From: Flavobacterium terrae
GTDB lineage: Bacteria > Bacteroidota > Bacteroidia > Flavobacteriales > Flavobacteriaceae
Reading direction: 5' to 3'
DNA: 64,000 bases
NCBI RefSeq assembly: GCF_900142035.1
Contig: NZ_FQZI01000002.1
Span: forward strand, 1-64,000
Both the position numbers and the translations under genes were made by a program. Below are positions 15,529 through 25,031 of the stretch, piece by piece; the stretch's first letter is position 1; every line of letters begins with the position of its first letter. Under the pieces are notes generated by a model, which did no database searches, was not told where the DNA came from, and saw only the letters and a list, made by a program, of their open reading frames with translations.

Positions 15529-18329
15529 ACAAAATATAAGGTAAAAGTAGTTCCTTTCCCAACTTCACTTTCAATTTCAACCCTTCCTCCCATTGACTCA
15601 ATATGATTTTTTACCATAAATAAACCTAAACCAACAGCATCTGAATTTCCATGAAAAGTTTTATACATTCCGAAAACTTTCTCTCTATTTTTTTCTAAAT
15701 CTATACCCAAACCATTATCACTTATTTTTAAAACAACTTCTTCATTTTGTAAACTAGCAGTTATATTAATTATAGGTGATTTATCTTTTGATTTGTATTT
15801 GATTGCATTAGTTAATAAGTTAAATATAATACTTTCCAAATAAGATTGAGTAACCTTAACTTCTATATCTTCTGAAACATTAATATTTATTATTGCTTTG
15901 TTACTCTTTATAATAGCATTAATACCTAAAATTGTATGTTCAATTTCTTTTTTAAGATTTAGGGTCACAAAATCATTTTTACCTCCACTTTGTATCGCAA
16001 CAGTTTCATTTAAAAAGAAAATAGTATCTGAAAGCTTATTTGTACTTTGCTTAAGCATAGTAAAATATTCTTTCTGTTCGTCTAGATCATTTGTTTGTTC
16101 AAATAAATCAAGAATCATTGCCAAGTTACTCGTGTGTGAACGTATATCGTGTGAAACAATATGCGTAAAGTTAATCAGTTTTTGATTTTGCTTTTCGGTT
16201 ATTTCATACAATCTGTTTTTTTCTTTATCCGATTCTTTTCTTGCCGATATATCTCTTGTAACTACAATGTACTTTGAATATCTTCCATTTTCATCATATA
16301 TAACATTAGCAGAATCTTCTCTCCAATGATAATTACCATAAACATCTCTGAAACGCATTTCATATTTAAACTCCCTCATTTGTTTAGATAAACATTCTTT
16401 AATATAAGGCTTCACCTTAACTAAATCCTCAGGATGAAACTTATCATAAATATCATCAGGAGTGAAATTTAAATATTCTTCTTTAGAATAATTTAGTAAT
16501 CTCATGTATGACGGTGAAACATAAGATAGCTTTCCGCTTTCTATAACCGCAACTCCATCTGAGGTGTTTTCTGTGATCAAACGTAATTGTTGCTCGCTTT
16601 CTATAAGTTTTGTTTCTGTTTGCTTTCTTTCAGAAATGTCTCTAGATACTAAAATATATTTAGAGTATGTGCCATCTGGATTGTATATTACATTTGCAGA
16701 ATCTTCTCTCCATTGATATTCACCAGAAGCACCTTTAAATCTATATTCGTAACTAAACTTTCCGTTTTGAACACTTAAGTTTTTATAAATAACCTCAGTT
16801 ATTTTAACAGCATCTTCTGGGTGAATAAAATCAAACACTTCACCTAAAGTTAGTTTTTTAATATATGTTTCTGTATAACCTGAAAGCTTAGCAAATACAG
16901 GTGATACATAACTAATTTTATTATTTTCTATAACTAAAATTCCATCCGAAGTATTCTCAGAAATAAACTTTAATTGTTCTTGATTTTCATTTAATTGAGT
17001 TTCTGCTATAATTCTTTTATCTTCTTCAATAGCAAGACTTAAATAATCTGCTAAGGCTCTAGCAAATGATATATCGTTTTCACTCCATACTCTAGGATCA
17101 TCTCTATGCTCACAACATAAAACACCGTAAAATTTTCCGTTTGCTCTTATAGGAATGTCTAACATATCTGTAATTCCTAAAGGCTTTAGATAATTATCTA
17201 TTAATTCAGAAGTAGCCTCATTGTCATAAACATCATCCGCAACTAGAGCAACCTGATTATTTACAGCTGCAATATATTTTGGAATTTCTCTAATTTTAAA
17301 AAAGTGGTCTTTAAGATGTTTATTTTGGTTTTTGTCATAAAGATCATTACACACTAATTCATCTTCACTAATTTCCCAAAAACTTGCTCTATCTATAGTA
17401 AGTCCTTTAGTAGCTAAAACAGTTACTTCCTTTATTTTATCTTGTAAACTTTTAGTACTTACACTTGAATATATATTAATCAATAAATTATTTTGTCTCT
17501 CGGTATTTTTTTGTTTTTTTTCGCTTTCTAGTTTCTCTAATTTTTCTTGTGTGATATCTCGAGCAATAGTAACCACTTTTACAGGTTCATTTTTTTCATT
17601 GTATTGGATATTCATAATATCCTCTCGCCATATGTACTCCCCATCTCCTCTACGACATCTAAAAACGTATTTTACAGAAGGTAAAAGTTGAGCTGCAGCA
17701 CCATAAATAATTTTTTTCACTGGTTCGAGATCATCTGGATGAACCATACCAAACATGTCTACTTTATGATTACTTTGTTTTTGTTGCTCTGACATTCCCA
17801 TCATTTTAAGATAAGCCCCAGATGTAAAAACTAATTGCTCATTTTCAATTATGTAAATACCATCAGAAATGTTCTCCGAAATAAAATTGAATCTATCTTG
17901 ATTTTCGATTAAGGTATTCTGAAACCTTTTTATTCTACTTACTTTTTTGTTAAAATCTTTAAAACGAAGAGAAGATTCTACAATTCCAACTAGAAATTTA
18001 ATATTCCTTTTTTCATCAAACAGCTCATGAATTAAAACTGGAGAAGTAACAGAAACACCTTGATCATTAACAAATTCAATATCAGTTTTCTGATTGGTAA
18101 TTTGAGTAATATTAAATAGTATGTGCTTTTTCCAAAAGTGCAGATCATTTTCTTTGTCCTTAAAACCTAATTTCTTGCATAAATACTCTGAAATCCAAAG
18201 AAAATCTTGGCTAAAAAAGTCAAAAACAAAAAAATGCTTTTTATTTAAAACTACAATTTGATTGAATAAATCTAAATCTTGTTTTATGTATGAAAAAAAA
18301 TAATCCTTTATATAATTATCCTGAAGCAT
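15525..18329 (-). CDS. Multi-PAS/GAF soluble sensor histidine kinase
   Basis: This 934-residue kinase has no membrane segment, so it senses a cytosolic signal. Order: an N-terminal PAS-like region (about 1-140), a PAS domain (about 150-270, with PAC motif YIWREDIMN), a GAF domain (about 290-440, FYGVLCCEHRDDPRVWSENDISFARALADYL), two PAS domains (about 447-570 and 580-695, both with YxWREDSANVIY), HisKA with the phospho-His in THIVSHDIRSH, and HATPase_c (LLTNAIKYKSKDK, ISDNGLGID, GLGLFMVKNHIESMGG). The last two PAS domains are close paralogues. It overlaps the CheY-like gene. The ligand is unknown. Confidence 0.93.
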   Translation of the reverse strand: MLQDNYIKDYFFSYIKQDLDLFNQIVVLNKKHFFVFDFFSQDFLWISEYLCKKLGFKDKENDLHFWKKHILFNITQITNQKTDIEFVNDQGVSVTSPVLIHELFDEKRNIKFLVGIVESSLRFKDFNKKVSRIKRFQNTLIENQDRFNFISENISDGIYIIENEQLVFTSGAYLKMMGMSEQQKQSNHKVDMFGMVHPDDLEPVKKIIYGAAAQLLPSVKYVFRCRRGDGEYIWREDIMNIQYNEKNEPVKVVTIARDITQEKLEKLESEKKQKNTERQNNLLINIYSSVSTKSLQDKIKEVTVLATKGLTIDRASFWEISEDELVCNDLYDKNQNKHLKDHFFKIREIPKYIAAVNNQVALVADDVYDNEATSELIDNYLKPLGITDMLDIPIRANGKFYGVLCCEHRDDPRVWSENDISFARALADYLSLAIEEDKRIIAETQLNENQEQLKFISENTSDGILVIENNKISYVSPVFAKLSGYTETYIKKLTLGEVFDFIHPEDAVKITEVIYKNLSVQNGKFSYEYRFKGASGEYQWREDSANVIYNPDGTYSKYILVSRDISERKQTETKLIESEQQLRLITENTSDGVAVIESGKLSYVSPSYMRLLNYSKEEYLNFTPDDIYDKFHPEDLVKVKPYIKECLSKQMREFKYEMRFRDVYGNYHWREDSANVIYDENGRYSKYIVVTRDISARKESDKEKNRLYEITEKQNQKLINFTHIVSHDIRSHTSNLAMILDLFEQTNDLDEQKEYFTMLKQSTNKLSDTIFFLNETVAIQSGGKNDFVTLNLKKEIEHTILGINAIIKSNKAIININVSEDIEVKVTQSYLESIIFNLLTNAIKYKSKDKSPIINITASLQNEEVVLKISDNGLGIDLEKNREKVFGMYKTFHGNSDAVGLGLFMVKNHIESMGGRVEIESEVGKGTTFTLYFV

Positions 18330-18443
18330 TCCCTAATCTTATTAGCACTGAAAATTTAAGACAAAATTGTCTAATATTTATATAAAATCTTACTTTTTTC
18401 GATGAACGACCTTAAAAATTGGTAAATAATAGACTTTAAACGA

Positions 18444-18451
18444 TACCTTTG
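18444..18451 (+). promoter_or_regulatory. -7 box before DEAD-box helicase gene
   Basis: TACCTTTG lies 16 bases before the start codon, with a TTG 22 bases further upstream. The transcript would have a very short leader. Confidence 0.5.
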
Positions 18452-18467
18452 CAAAAAATAATATCAA

Positions 18468-19814
18468 ATGGCAAATTTCGAGCAGTTCAATCTTCCTAAA
18501 TCTTTACAAAAAGCTATAGATGATTTAAACTTCACAACACCTACTCCTATTCAAGAAAAATCATTTTCAGTAATTATGTCGGGGCGTGACATGATGGGAA
18601 TTGCACAAACTGGAACAGGTAAAACATTTGCTTACTTATTACCATTATTAAAACAGTACAAATTTGTAAACACCTATAATCCTCGTTTAATGATTTTAGT
18701 TCCTACTCGTGAACTTGTTGTACAAGTTGTTGAGGAAGTGGAGAAGCTGACAAAATACATGTCGGTTAGAACATTAGGGATTTATGGTGGTGTAAATATT
18801 AATACTCAAAAAAATCAAGTATATCAAGGAATCGATATTCTTGTAGGAACTCCAGGTCGTATCATGGATTTAGCTCTTGACGGTGTATTAGGCTTACAAG
18901 AAGTGACAAAACTGGTTATAGATGAGTTTGATGAGATGCTTAATTTAGGATTTAGACCTCAATTGACTTCTATTTTGGCGATGCTAAAAACTAAAAGACA
19001 AAACATCTTATTTTCAGCTACTATGACTGATGAAGTGGATGAAATTTTAAATGACTATTTTGATTTTCCTGAAGAAATTACTCTAGCTGCCTCAGGAACA
19101 CCGCTTGAAAAAATTGAACAGTTATCTTATCATATTCCCAACTTTAACACAAAAGTTAATCTATTAAAACATTTACTAAATACTGATGAATCTTTAGAAA
19201 GGCTTTTAGTGTTTGTAAACAACAAAAAAATTGCTGATATGCTTTTTGACAAAATTGATGCTGATTTTCCGGGTCAATTTGGAGTAATACACTCTAATAA
19301 ATCACAAAACTATCGTTTATTAACCATGCAAGATTTCCAGAATGGTGTTTTACGTGGATTAATTACTACCGATGTAATGGCCCGTGGTTTAGACATTTCA
19401 AATATCACGCATGTTATCAACTTTGAAATGGCCGAAATTCCTGAACAATACATTCACAGAATTGGACGTACTGGTCGTGCTGACGCTTCGGGTATTGCAA
19501 TAAGTTTTATTGCTCCAAGAGAAGAAGATATTAAAATTGAAGCAGAAATGCTTATGGAAATGGAAATTAAGATTTTAGAAACTCCTTCTGAAGTTGAAAT
19601 TTCAACACAATTAATTGGTCCTGAAAAAGAAAAACAAAAAATTAAGTTCCTTACAAAGAAACCTAAACTTAGTGAGAATAGTGGTTTTCATGAAAAATCT
19701 GAGAAAAACAAAAAAGTAAATCTTGGTGGGCCATCAAAAACGAAGAAAAAGACAGGAACTTCTGTAAACAGAAATATTTTAAAGAACAGAGCTGCTAAAA
19801 AGAAGAAAAAATAA
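18468..19814 (+). CDS. DEAD-box family RNA helicase
   Basis: This 448-residue ATP-dependent RNA helicase has the Q motif FTTPTPIQ, motif I AQTGTGKT (46-53), Ia PTREL, Ib TPGR, motif II DEFD (not DEAD), motif III SAT, motif V TDVMARGLDI and motif VI HRIGRTGRA. The C-terminal 70 residues are Lys-rich and disordered, a probable RNA-binding tail as in RhlE-type helicases. The third residue of motif II is Phe instead of Ala. It is followed six bases later by a DUF4442 gene, so they are likely co-transcribed. Confidence 0.93.
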   Translation: MANFEQFNLPKSLQKAIDDLNFTTPTPIQEKSFSVIMSGRDMMGIAQTGTGKTFAYLLPLLKQYKFVNTYNPRLMILVPTRELVVQVVEEVEKLTKYMSVRTLGIYGGVNINTQKNQVYQGIDILVGTPGRIMDLALDGVLGLQEVTKLVIDEFDEMLNLGFRPQLTSILAMLKTKRQNILFSATMTDEVDEILNDYFDFPEEITLAASGTPLEKIEQLSYHIPNFNTKVNLLKHLLNTDESLERLLVFVNNKKIADMLFDKIDADFPGQFGVIHSNKSQNYRLLTMQDFQNGVLRGLITTDVMARGLDISNITHVINFEMAEIPEQYIHRIGRTGRADASGIAISFIAPREEDIKIEAEMLMEMEIKILETPSEVEISTQLIGPEKEKQKIKFLTKKPKLSENSGFHEKSEKNKKVNLGGPSKTKKKTGTSVNRNILKNRAAKKKKK

Positions 19815-19820
19815 TTTAAA

Positions 19821-20336
19821 ATGTACCAACAGTTAGCTAAAATAGCTCGAAAGTTTGTCAAAGAATCAACTTTTTTAAGAATTGGTTTCAATATGTCACC
19901 CATGTATAGAAGAAGTACTGCAAAGGTGATTTACATTTCTGATGACATTAAAACTGTAAAAATTAAAATACCACTGAGCTATAAAAATAGAAATTATGTA
20001 GGCTCAATTTTTGGAGGAAGCTTATTTGCATCTGTAGATCCTATTCCAATGATACAATTAATGTATATTCTAAAAGAAGAGTTCATCGTTTGGGACAAAT
20101 CAGCAGAAATAAGATTTAAAAGACCTGCGCGTGAAGATATGTATGCTACTTTTGAATTTAGTGATGAAGAAATAGATGAAATCACTTCAAAAGTAAAAGA
20201 ACGCAAAGAATTTGAGCATCCCAAAGTAACTCAAATAACTAATAAAACTGGTGATGTGGTTTTTTGCGAGGTAACTAAAACGATCTATATAGCCGAAAAA
20301 GATTTCTATAAAGAGAAAAAAGGGAAACGAGTATAG
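19821..20336 (+). CDS. DUF4442 hotdog-fold protein
   Basis: This 171-residue protein resembles the DUF4442 group of hotdog-fold thioesterase-like proteins: FNMSPMYRRSTAKV, IPLSYKNRNYVGSIFGGSLFASVDPIPMIQL, AEIRFKRPAREDM. The GxxFGGSLFA segment corresponds to the hotdog helix where acyl-CoA thioesterases bind substrate. The catalytic residue cannot be confirmed. The gene follows the helicase by six bases with no sign of functional linkage. Confidence 0.85.
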   Translation: MYQQLAKIARKFVKESTFLRIGFNMSPMYRRSTAKVIYISDDIKTVKIKIPLSYKNRNYVGSIFGGSLFASVDPIPMIQLMYILKEEFIVWDKSAEIRFKRPAREDMYATFEFSDEEIDEITSKVKERKEFEHPKVTQITNKTGDVVFCEVTKTIYIAEKDFYKEKKGKRV

Positions 20337-20358
20337 TTTAATTTTTAAACCAAAAATG

Positions 20359-20366
20359 TATCTTTG
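20359..20366 (+). promoter_or_regulatory. -7 box before vWA/BatA gene
   Basis: TATCTTTG lies 15 bases before the start codon. A short inverted repeat GTTTAA-TTT-TTAAAC (20336-20350) lies where a -33 box would be expected. Confidence 0.45.
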
Positions 20367-20381
20367 AAAAACTTTTGATAA

Positions 20382-22310
20382 ATGCACTTCAAAAATCCCG
20401 AAATTCTGTATTTCCTTTTCCTATTGGTCATACCAATTTTAGTGCATTTATTTCAATTAAGACGTTTTAAAAAAGAATACTTCACAAACGTAAAACTACT
20501 TAAAGAACTTTCAGTTCAAACTCGTAAAAGTTCTAAAATTAAAAAATACCTACTACTTGCTTGTCGCCTATTATTACTTGCAACTCTTATTCTAGCTTTT
20601 GCACAACCTTATTTTAAAGCAAACGATAGTGAAGGAAAAAACAATCAGTTATTTGTAATAATTGACAATTCCTTTAGTATGCAGGCTAAAGGACAAAAAG
20701 GTGAACTTCTAAAAAGAGCTGTTCAGGATTTATTAGAAGTAACTCCAGAAGAAATGAATATTTCGGTGATCACAAATTCAGAAGAATTTTGGGATTCAAA
20801 TATTAAATCTATCGAAAAAGATTTGCAAAGACTTAATTATTCTGCAATTCCATTTTCATTGGATAATGCTTTAACTAAAATAAAATCACACAATAGTAAC
20901 CAAGGAAAAGATATTGTTGTGGTTACAGATGCTATTGGATTAAAAACAACTTCTATCGAAAAATTGCCAGAGAATACCAAAACATACTTTATTATTCCTG
21001 AGGCAGAAAACTTTGAAAACATAGCTATCGACAGTGTATATTTAAGTCAAACTCTAGATAATTTTTACGAAATAGGAGTTCAAGTGAGTTCTAATTTTGA
21101 AGATGAAAAATCGATTCCGGTTTCTATCCATAACAAAGAAAACCTAATTGCTAAAACCATTTTAAAACTCGACAAAAAGAAACAAACATTAAACTTTACC
21201 ATACCAAAAGATGATTTTAATGGTTATGTTTCTCTTCATGATAATAGTTTGGCCTTTGACAATATATTTTATTTTAATATCAAAAAACCCGAAATAATTA
21301 ATGTTTTAGGGATTGGAAACACTGAGAAAAACAATTTTCTATCTAAAATATATACAACTCCTGATTTTAAATTCATTAATACAGAACTAAGTACCCTCGA
21401 TTATAGTTTGCTACAAAAACAAGATGTTATCATTTTAAATGAATTAAAAAGCATCCCTGTTGCAATGCATACGAACTTAAAACAGTTTGTACAAAAAGGC
21501 GGAAATTTGATTGTTATACCTTCTGAAGAAAATGATGTTCAAAATATAAATTCATTCCTTTCAGTTTTTGGAGGAATTCAGTTTTTAAATCTTGAAAATT
21601 TCGAAAAGAAAATAACTAAAATAAACTTTTCAAATCCTTTGTTTTCAGATGTTTTCGAAAAGAAAATTACAAACTTTCAATACCCAACAGTTAAGCAAAG
21701 TTTTAAAATCAAATCAACTATATCACAAGCTATTTCTTATGAAGACCAAACTGCTTTTTTATCAACTCTATATAAAAATAGCGGAGCGGTTTATGTTTTT
21801 TCGTCTTCTTTAAATAAACAAAATAGTAATTTTCAAAATTCTCCTCTTATTGTCCCAGTATTTTATAAAATGGGTGTAAATAACAATAAAAATGGTGTTA
21901 AGTTTGAAATCATTGGTAATAGTAAATCTTTACTTGTAGATGCATCTGTAAACAAAGACGAGGTCATTTCGATTAAAAATAATGAAGAAGATTTTATTCC
22001 AATGCAACAAATCATGGAAGACAAAATAAAATTTTCTAACGGAGATAATCCTAAAAAAGCAGGAAACTATAATATTGTCCAAAAGAACAAAACCATTGGA
22101 AATCTTAGCTTTAATTTTGATCGAAAAGAAAGTAATTTAAGTAAACCTAGTGACGAAAGTTTAGACAACTTGAATGAAATTGATAGTTTAGATAAATTTT
22201 TTGAAACCATACAGATTGAGAGAACAGATAATCAGATATGGAAATGGTTTCTTATTTTTACGCTACTGTTCTTTACACTTGAAATTCTTATACAAAAATT
22301 CATAAAATGA
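20382..22310 (+). CDS. BatA/vWA domain membrane protein
   Basis: This 642-residue inner membrane protein begins with the BatA N-terminal segment MHFKNPEILYFLFLLVIPILVHLFQLRRFKK and a second helix (LLLACRLLLLATLILAFAQP). A vWA-like domain follows, with an intact-looking metal site (VIIDNSFSMQAKG), and a glutamine-amidotransferase-like region (LKQFVQKGGNLIVIPSE). A C-terminal helix (IWKWFLIFTLLFFTLEILI) closes it. Function is unknown. Such proteins are common next to pyrC-like genes in Flavobacteriia. It heads a four-gene operon, and its last four bases overlap the next gene (ATGA). Confidence 0.88.
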   Translation: MHFKNPEILYFLFLLVIPILVHLFQLRRFKKEYFTNVKLLKELSVQTRKSSKIKKYLLLACRLLLLATLILAFAQPYFKANDSEGKNNQLFVIIDNSFSMQAKGQKGELLKRAVQDLLEVTPEEMNISVITNSEEFWDSNIKSIEKDLQRLNYSAIPFSLDNALTKIKSHNSNQGKDIVVVTDAIGLKTTSIEKLPENTKTYFIIPEAENFENIAIDSVYLSQTLDNFYEIGVQVSSNFEDEKSIPVSIHNKENLIAKTILKLDKKKQTLNFTIPKDDFNGYVSLHDNSLAFDNIFYFNIKKPEIINVLGIGNTEKNNFLSKIYTTPDFKFINTELSTLDYSLLQKQDVIILNELKSIPVAMHTNLKQFVQKGGNLIVIPSEENDVQNINSFLSVFGGIQFLNLENFEKKITKINFSNPLFSDVFEKKITNFQYPTVKQSFKIKSTISQAISYEDQTAFLSTLYKNSGAVYVFSSSLNKQNSNFQNSPLIVPVFYKMGVNNNKNGVKFEIIGNSKSLLVDASVNKDEVISIKNNEEDFIPMQQIMEDKIKFSNGDNPKKAGNYNIVQKNKTIGNLSFNFDRKESNLSKPSDESLDNLNEIDSLDKFFETIQIERTDNQIWKWFLIFTLLFFTLEILIQKFIK

Positions 22311-23560
22311 ACTTAATTTTTAAAAAAGCCCGACTTATTGAACCTGGAAATTCATTTCATAATCAAGTGATTGACATCAAAATAAAGAATGGAATCATTG
22401 AGAAAATTAGTCCAAACATTCAATCTGAAGAAAGCTTTAAAGAAATTGAGTTAGATAATTTACACGTTTCTGTTGGTTGGTTTGACACCAGTGTTTCATT
22501 AGGAGAACCAGGTTATGAAGAAAGAGAGACTATTGCAAATGGTCTTGAAGTAGCTGCTAAATCTGGCTTTACTGGTATTGCTTTACAACCCAATTCAAAC
22601 CCAATCATAGACAATCAATCGCAAATTCATTTTGTCAAACAAAAAGCGAGTGGTTTTAGTACAGAACTTTATCCCATTGGTGCGCTAACAAAAAACAGTG
22701 ATGGGAATGATTTAGCAGAGTTGTTTGATATGAAAAATGCTGGCGCCATAGCCTTTGGAGATTACAATAAAAGTTTAGACAATGCTAATCTTCTTAAAGT
22801 ATCTTTACAATATGCTCAAGATTTTAATGGTTTAATAATCGCTTTTTCGCAAGATAGTAATATAAAGGGAAAAGGAATAGTTAATGAAGGAATCACATCT
22901 ACTGAACTAGGTCTAAAAGGAATTCCTGCATTGGCCGAAGAACTAATCATAGCTCGTAATCTATTCATCCTAGAATACACTGGAGGTAAAATACACATAC
23001 CAACTATTTCTACATCAAAATCTGTCGAACTTATTAAAGAAGCAAAGAAAAAGGGACTTAATGTTACTTGTAGTGTTGCTGTTCATAATTTGTTTTTTAA
23101 TGACGAAGTTTTAAAAGGATTTGATGCGAATTTTAGAGTTACACCTCCTATTAGAACTGAAGAAGATCGCAAAGCTTTAATCAATGGAGTTCTTGACGGA
23201 ACAATAGACTGCATCACATCAGACCATAATCCAATAGACATTGAGCACAAGAAACTCGAGTTTGATTTAGCAAAAAATGGTACAATAGGTTTAGAAACTG
23301 CTTATACTGCTTTACAAACTATTTTACCTACTGATATAATCATAGAAAAATTAACTTCTGGTAGAAAAATATTCGGTCTTAGTACTCTTTCTGTTAAAGA
23401 AGGTGAAAAAGCAAACATATCACTCTTTACTCCTGACGAAAATTTTGAATTTGACGAAAAAAATATCCTATCTAAGTCTAAAAACTCTGCTTTTATAGGA
23501 AGTACTCTAAAAGGAAAAGTATACGGAATTTACAATCAAGGAAAATTACAATTACAATAA
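22307..23560 (+). CDS. Dihydroorotase-like protein lacking metal ligands
   Basis: This 417-residue amidohydrolase-fold protein is of the dihydroorotase (PyrC) type. Active dihydroorotases have DxHxH at the end of strand 1 (as in IDMHVHLREPG). Here the aligned segment is FDTSVSLGEPG, so both His are Ser (62 and 64) and the substrate Arg is Gly. The later metal His (HxED) is Phe179. Asp151, His229, His259 and Asp305 remain. This resembles the inactive PyrC' proteins that act as structural partners of aspartate transcarbamoylase. I infer a non-catalytic role. It overlaps the genes around it or sits 3 bases away, so it is well inside an operon. Confidence 0.88.
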   Translation: MNLIFKKARLIEPGNSFHNQVIDIKIKNGIIEKISPNIQSEESFKEIELDNLHVSVGWFDTSVSLGEPGYEERETIANGLEVAAKSGFTGIALQPNSNPIIDNQSQIHFVKQKASGFSTELYPIGALTKNSDGNDLAELFDMKNAGAIAFGDYNKSLDNANLLKVSLQYAQDFNGLIIAFSQDSNIKGKGIVNEGITSTELGLKGIPALAEELIIARNLFILEYTGGKIHIPTISTSKSVELIKEAKKKGLNVTCSVAVHNLFFNDEVLKGFDANFRVTPPIRTEEDRKALINGVLDGTIDCITSDHNPIDIEHKKLEFDLAKNGTIGLETAYTALQTILPTDIIIEKLTSGRKIFGLSTLSVKEGEKANISLFTPDENFEFDEKNILSKSKNSAFIGSTLKGKVYGIYNQGKLQLQ

Positions 23561-23563
23561 ATA

Positions 23564-23884
23564 ATGGAAGAAAAAAAAGGCAAGACACAAGCCATAATTA
23601 GTTATATTTTATTAATAGGCCCTCTTATTGCAATATCAATGAACAGTGGAGAAGACAAAACAGAGTTTGCCTCTTTTCATATTAGACAAGGACTTGGTTT
23701 AACTATTACCTTTATAGTATTAGGTTTATTATTATCGAATTTTAATATTCCTATGGCAACAATGTCCATGTGGGGGGCTATATCTATACTTACGTTGTAT
23801 GGTATGTTTACAGCAGTAAAAGGAGAAACTAAACAAATTCCAATTTTAGGAAATCTATTTCAGAAAATTTTTAAAACCCTATGA
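23564..23884 (+). CDS. DUF4870-type small membrane protein
   Basis: This 106-residue protein has three predicted helices (about 9-24, 44-62 and 66-85) and the segment EFASFHIRQGLGLTI, which is typical of the Tic20-like/DUF4870 group. Function is unknown. It starts three bases after the dihydroorotase-like gene and overlaps the esterase gene by four bases (ATGA), so it is co-translated. Confidence 0.85.
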   Translation: MEEKKGKTQAIISYILLIGPLIAISMNSGEDKTEFASFHIRQGLGLTITFIVLGLLLSNFNIPMATMSMWGAISILTLYGMFTAVKGETKQIPILGNLFQKIFKTL

Positions 23885-24531
23885 ATTTAACATTACATCA
23901 TTTAGTCAGAGAACCCAAAATTAAACTCGATAAAAATCCACTTCTTTTATTGCTTCATGGCTATGGAAGTAATGAAGAAGATTTGTTTTCATTTGCGTCA
24001 GAATTACCTGAGGAGTATTATGTTGTATCTGCACGAGCTCCTTACGACTTAATGTATAATGCCTATGCTTGGTATGCCATAAACTTTGATGCCGATGAAA
24101 AAAAGTTTTCAGATTTAGATCAGGCTAGAACATCACGTGATTTAATAGCTACTTTCATAGATGAATTAATTAATAACTATGCTATTGATTCTGAAAAAGT
24201 GACATTAATTGGTTTCAGTCAAGGTTGTATTTTAAGTTATGCTATTGCTTTATCTTACCCAGAAAAAGTACAACGTGTTGTTGCTATGAGTGGATATTTT
24301 AATGATGATATTGCAAAGGACAGTTTTAAAAATAATGACTTTACAAATTTGAAAATATTTGCTTCTCACGGAAATGTAGATCAAGTAGTTCCTGTAGAAT
24401 GGGCACGTAAAGCAAAACCTATTTTGGACAGTTTACATATACAAAATGTATATAAAGAATATCCTGTAGGACATGGTGTGGCTCCACAAAATTTCTATGA
24501 TTTTAGAAATTGGCTAGAAGAAACAAAATAA
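23881..24531 (+). CDS. Alpha/beta hydrolase, carboxylesterase family
   Basis: This 216-residue cytosolic esterase is of the phospholipase/carboxylesterase (YpfH/EstB) type. The LLLLHGYGSNEED oxyanion region, the nucleophile Ser in GFSQG (about residue 117), the acid Asp in GNVDQVVPVEWA and the base His in YPVGHGVAP form a complete triad. Length is standard. The natural ester is unknown. It is the last gene of the operon and ends at a strong terminator. Confidence 0.92.
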   Translation: MNLTLHHLVREPKIKLDKNPLLLLLHGYGSNEEDLFSFASELPEEYYVVSARAPYDLMYNAYAWYAINFDADEKKFSDLDQARTSRDLIATFIDELINNYAIDSEKVTLIGFSQGCILSYAIALSYPEKVQRVVAMSGYFNDDIAKDSFKNNDFTNLKIFASHGNVDQVVPVEWARKAKPILDSLHIQNVYKEYPVGHGVAPQNFYDFRNWLEETK

Positions 24532-24558
24532 AAAAAGGACTTATAAAAGTCCTTTTTT
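24531..24558. terminator. Bidirectional terminator
   Basis: The arms AAAAAAGGACTT and AAGTCCTTTTTT with loop ATAA lie between the esterase and the convergent gene ending at 24562. Confidence 0.9.
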
Positions 24559-24561
24559 TAT

Positions 24562-25029
24562 TTAATTCTGTGGATACAAAAGTGTTTCAGCGACTTCAAA
24601 AGTAACTTTTCCATCTTTTTCAATAAAGTATTTAAAAATAACTTCTCCCCAACCAGTTGGACCTGTAAAATCAGCAATAATCCATCTGTGGTTTAAAAAA
24701 CGAACTTTATTTATTGACATTCCCTCGTAAGATATCAAAGGATTACCTTTGGGGTTGTTATTAAATTCTAATAACTGCTCTTTAATTTGAGGCATTAATT
24801 TATTAACATCATAATCTTCTAAATAATCTATTGCTTTGTCATTGTGTGCTAATGAAAAATAATCACCTTCTTCTTTATCCGCAACGATTTTAGAAATACT
24901 GTCTTTCACTTTAGTTTTATAACTCTCAAAACGTTCATTTTCAAAATTGAACTTTTTAGAAGAATACATCAACTGAAAAATGTTTACCAAAACGGAAAAT
25001 ATAAATCCGTACAAAATTAATTTCTTCAT
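24562..25029 (-). CDS. Membrane-anchored protein of unknown function
   Basis: This 155-residue protein is not one I recognise. An N-terminal helix (about 4-21) that serves as signal anchor is followed by a charged helical region (FENERFESYKTKVKDSISKIVADKEEGDYFSLAHNDKA) and a beta-rich C-terminal part with FLNHRWIIADFTGPTGWGEVIFKYFIEKDGKVTFEVAETLLYP, which looks like an NTF2-like fold. It begins two bases after the stop of the MBL-fold gene and shares its transcript. Confidence 0.75.
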   Translation of the reverse strand: MKKLILYGFIFSVLVNIFQLMYSSKKFNFENERFESYKTKVKDSISKIVADKEEGDYFSLAHNDKAIDYLEDYDVNKLMPQIKEQLLEFNNNPKGNPLISYEGMSINKVRFLNHRWIIADFTGPTGWGEVIFKYFIEKDGKVTFEVAETLLYPQN

Positions 25030-25031
25030 TT

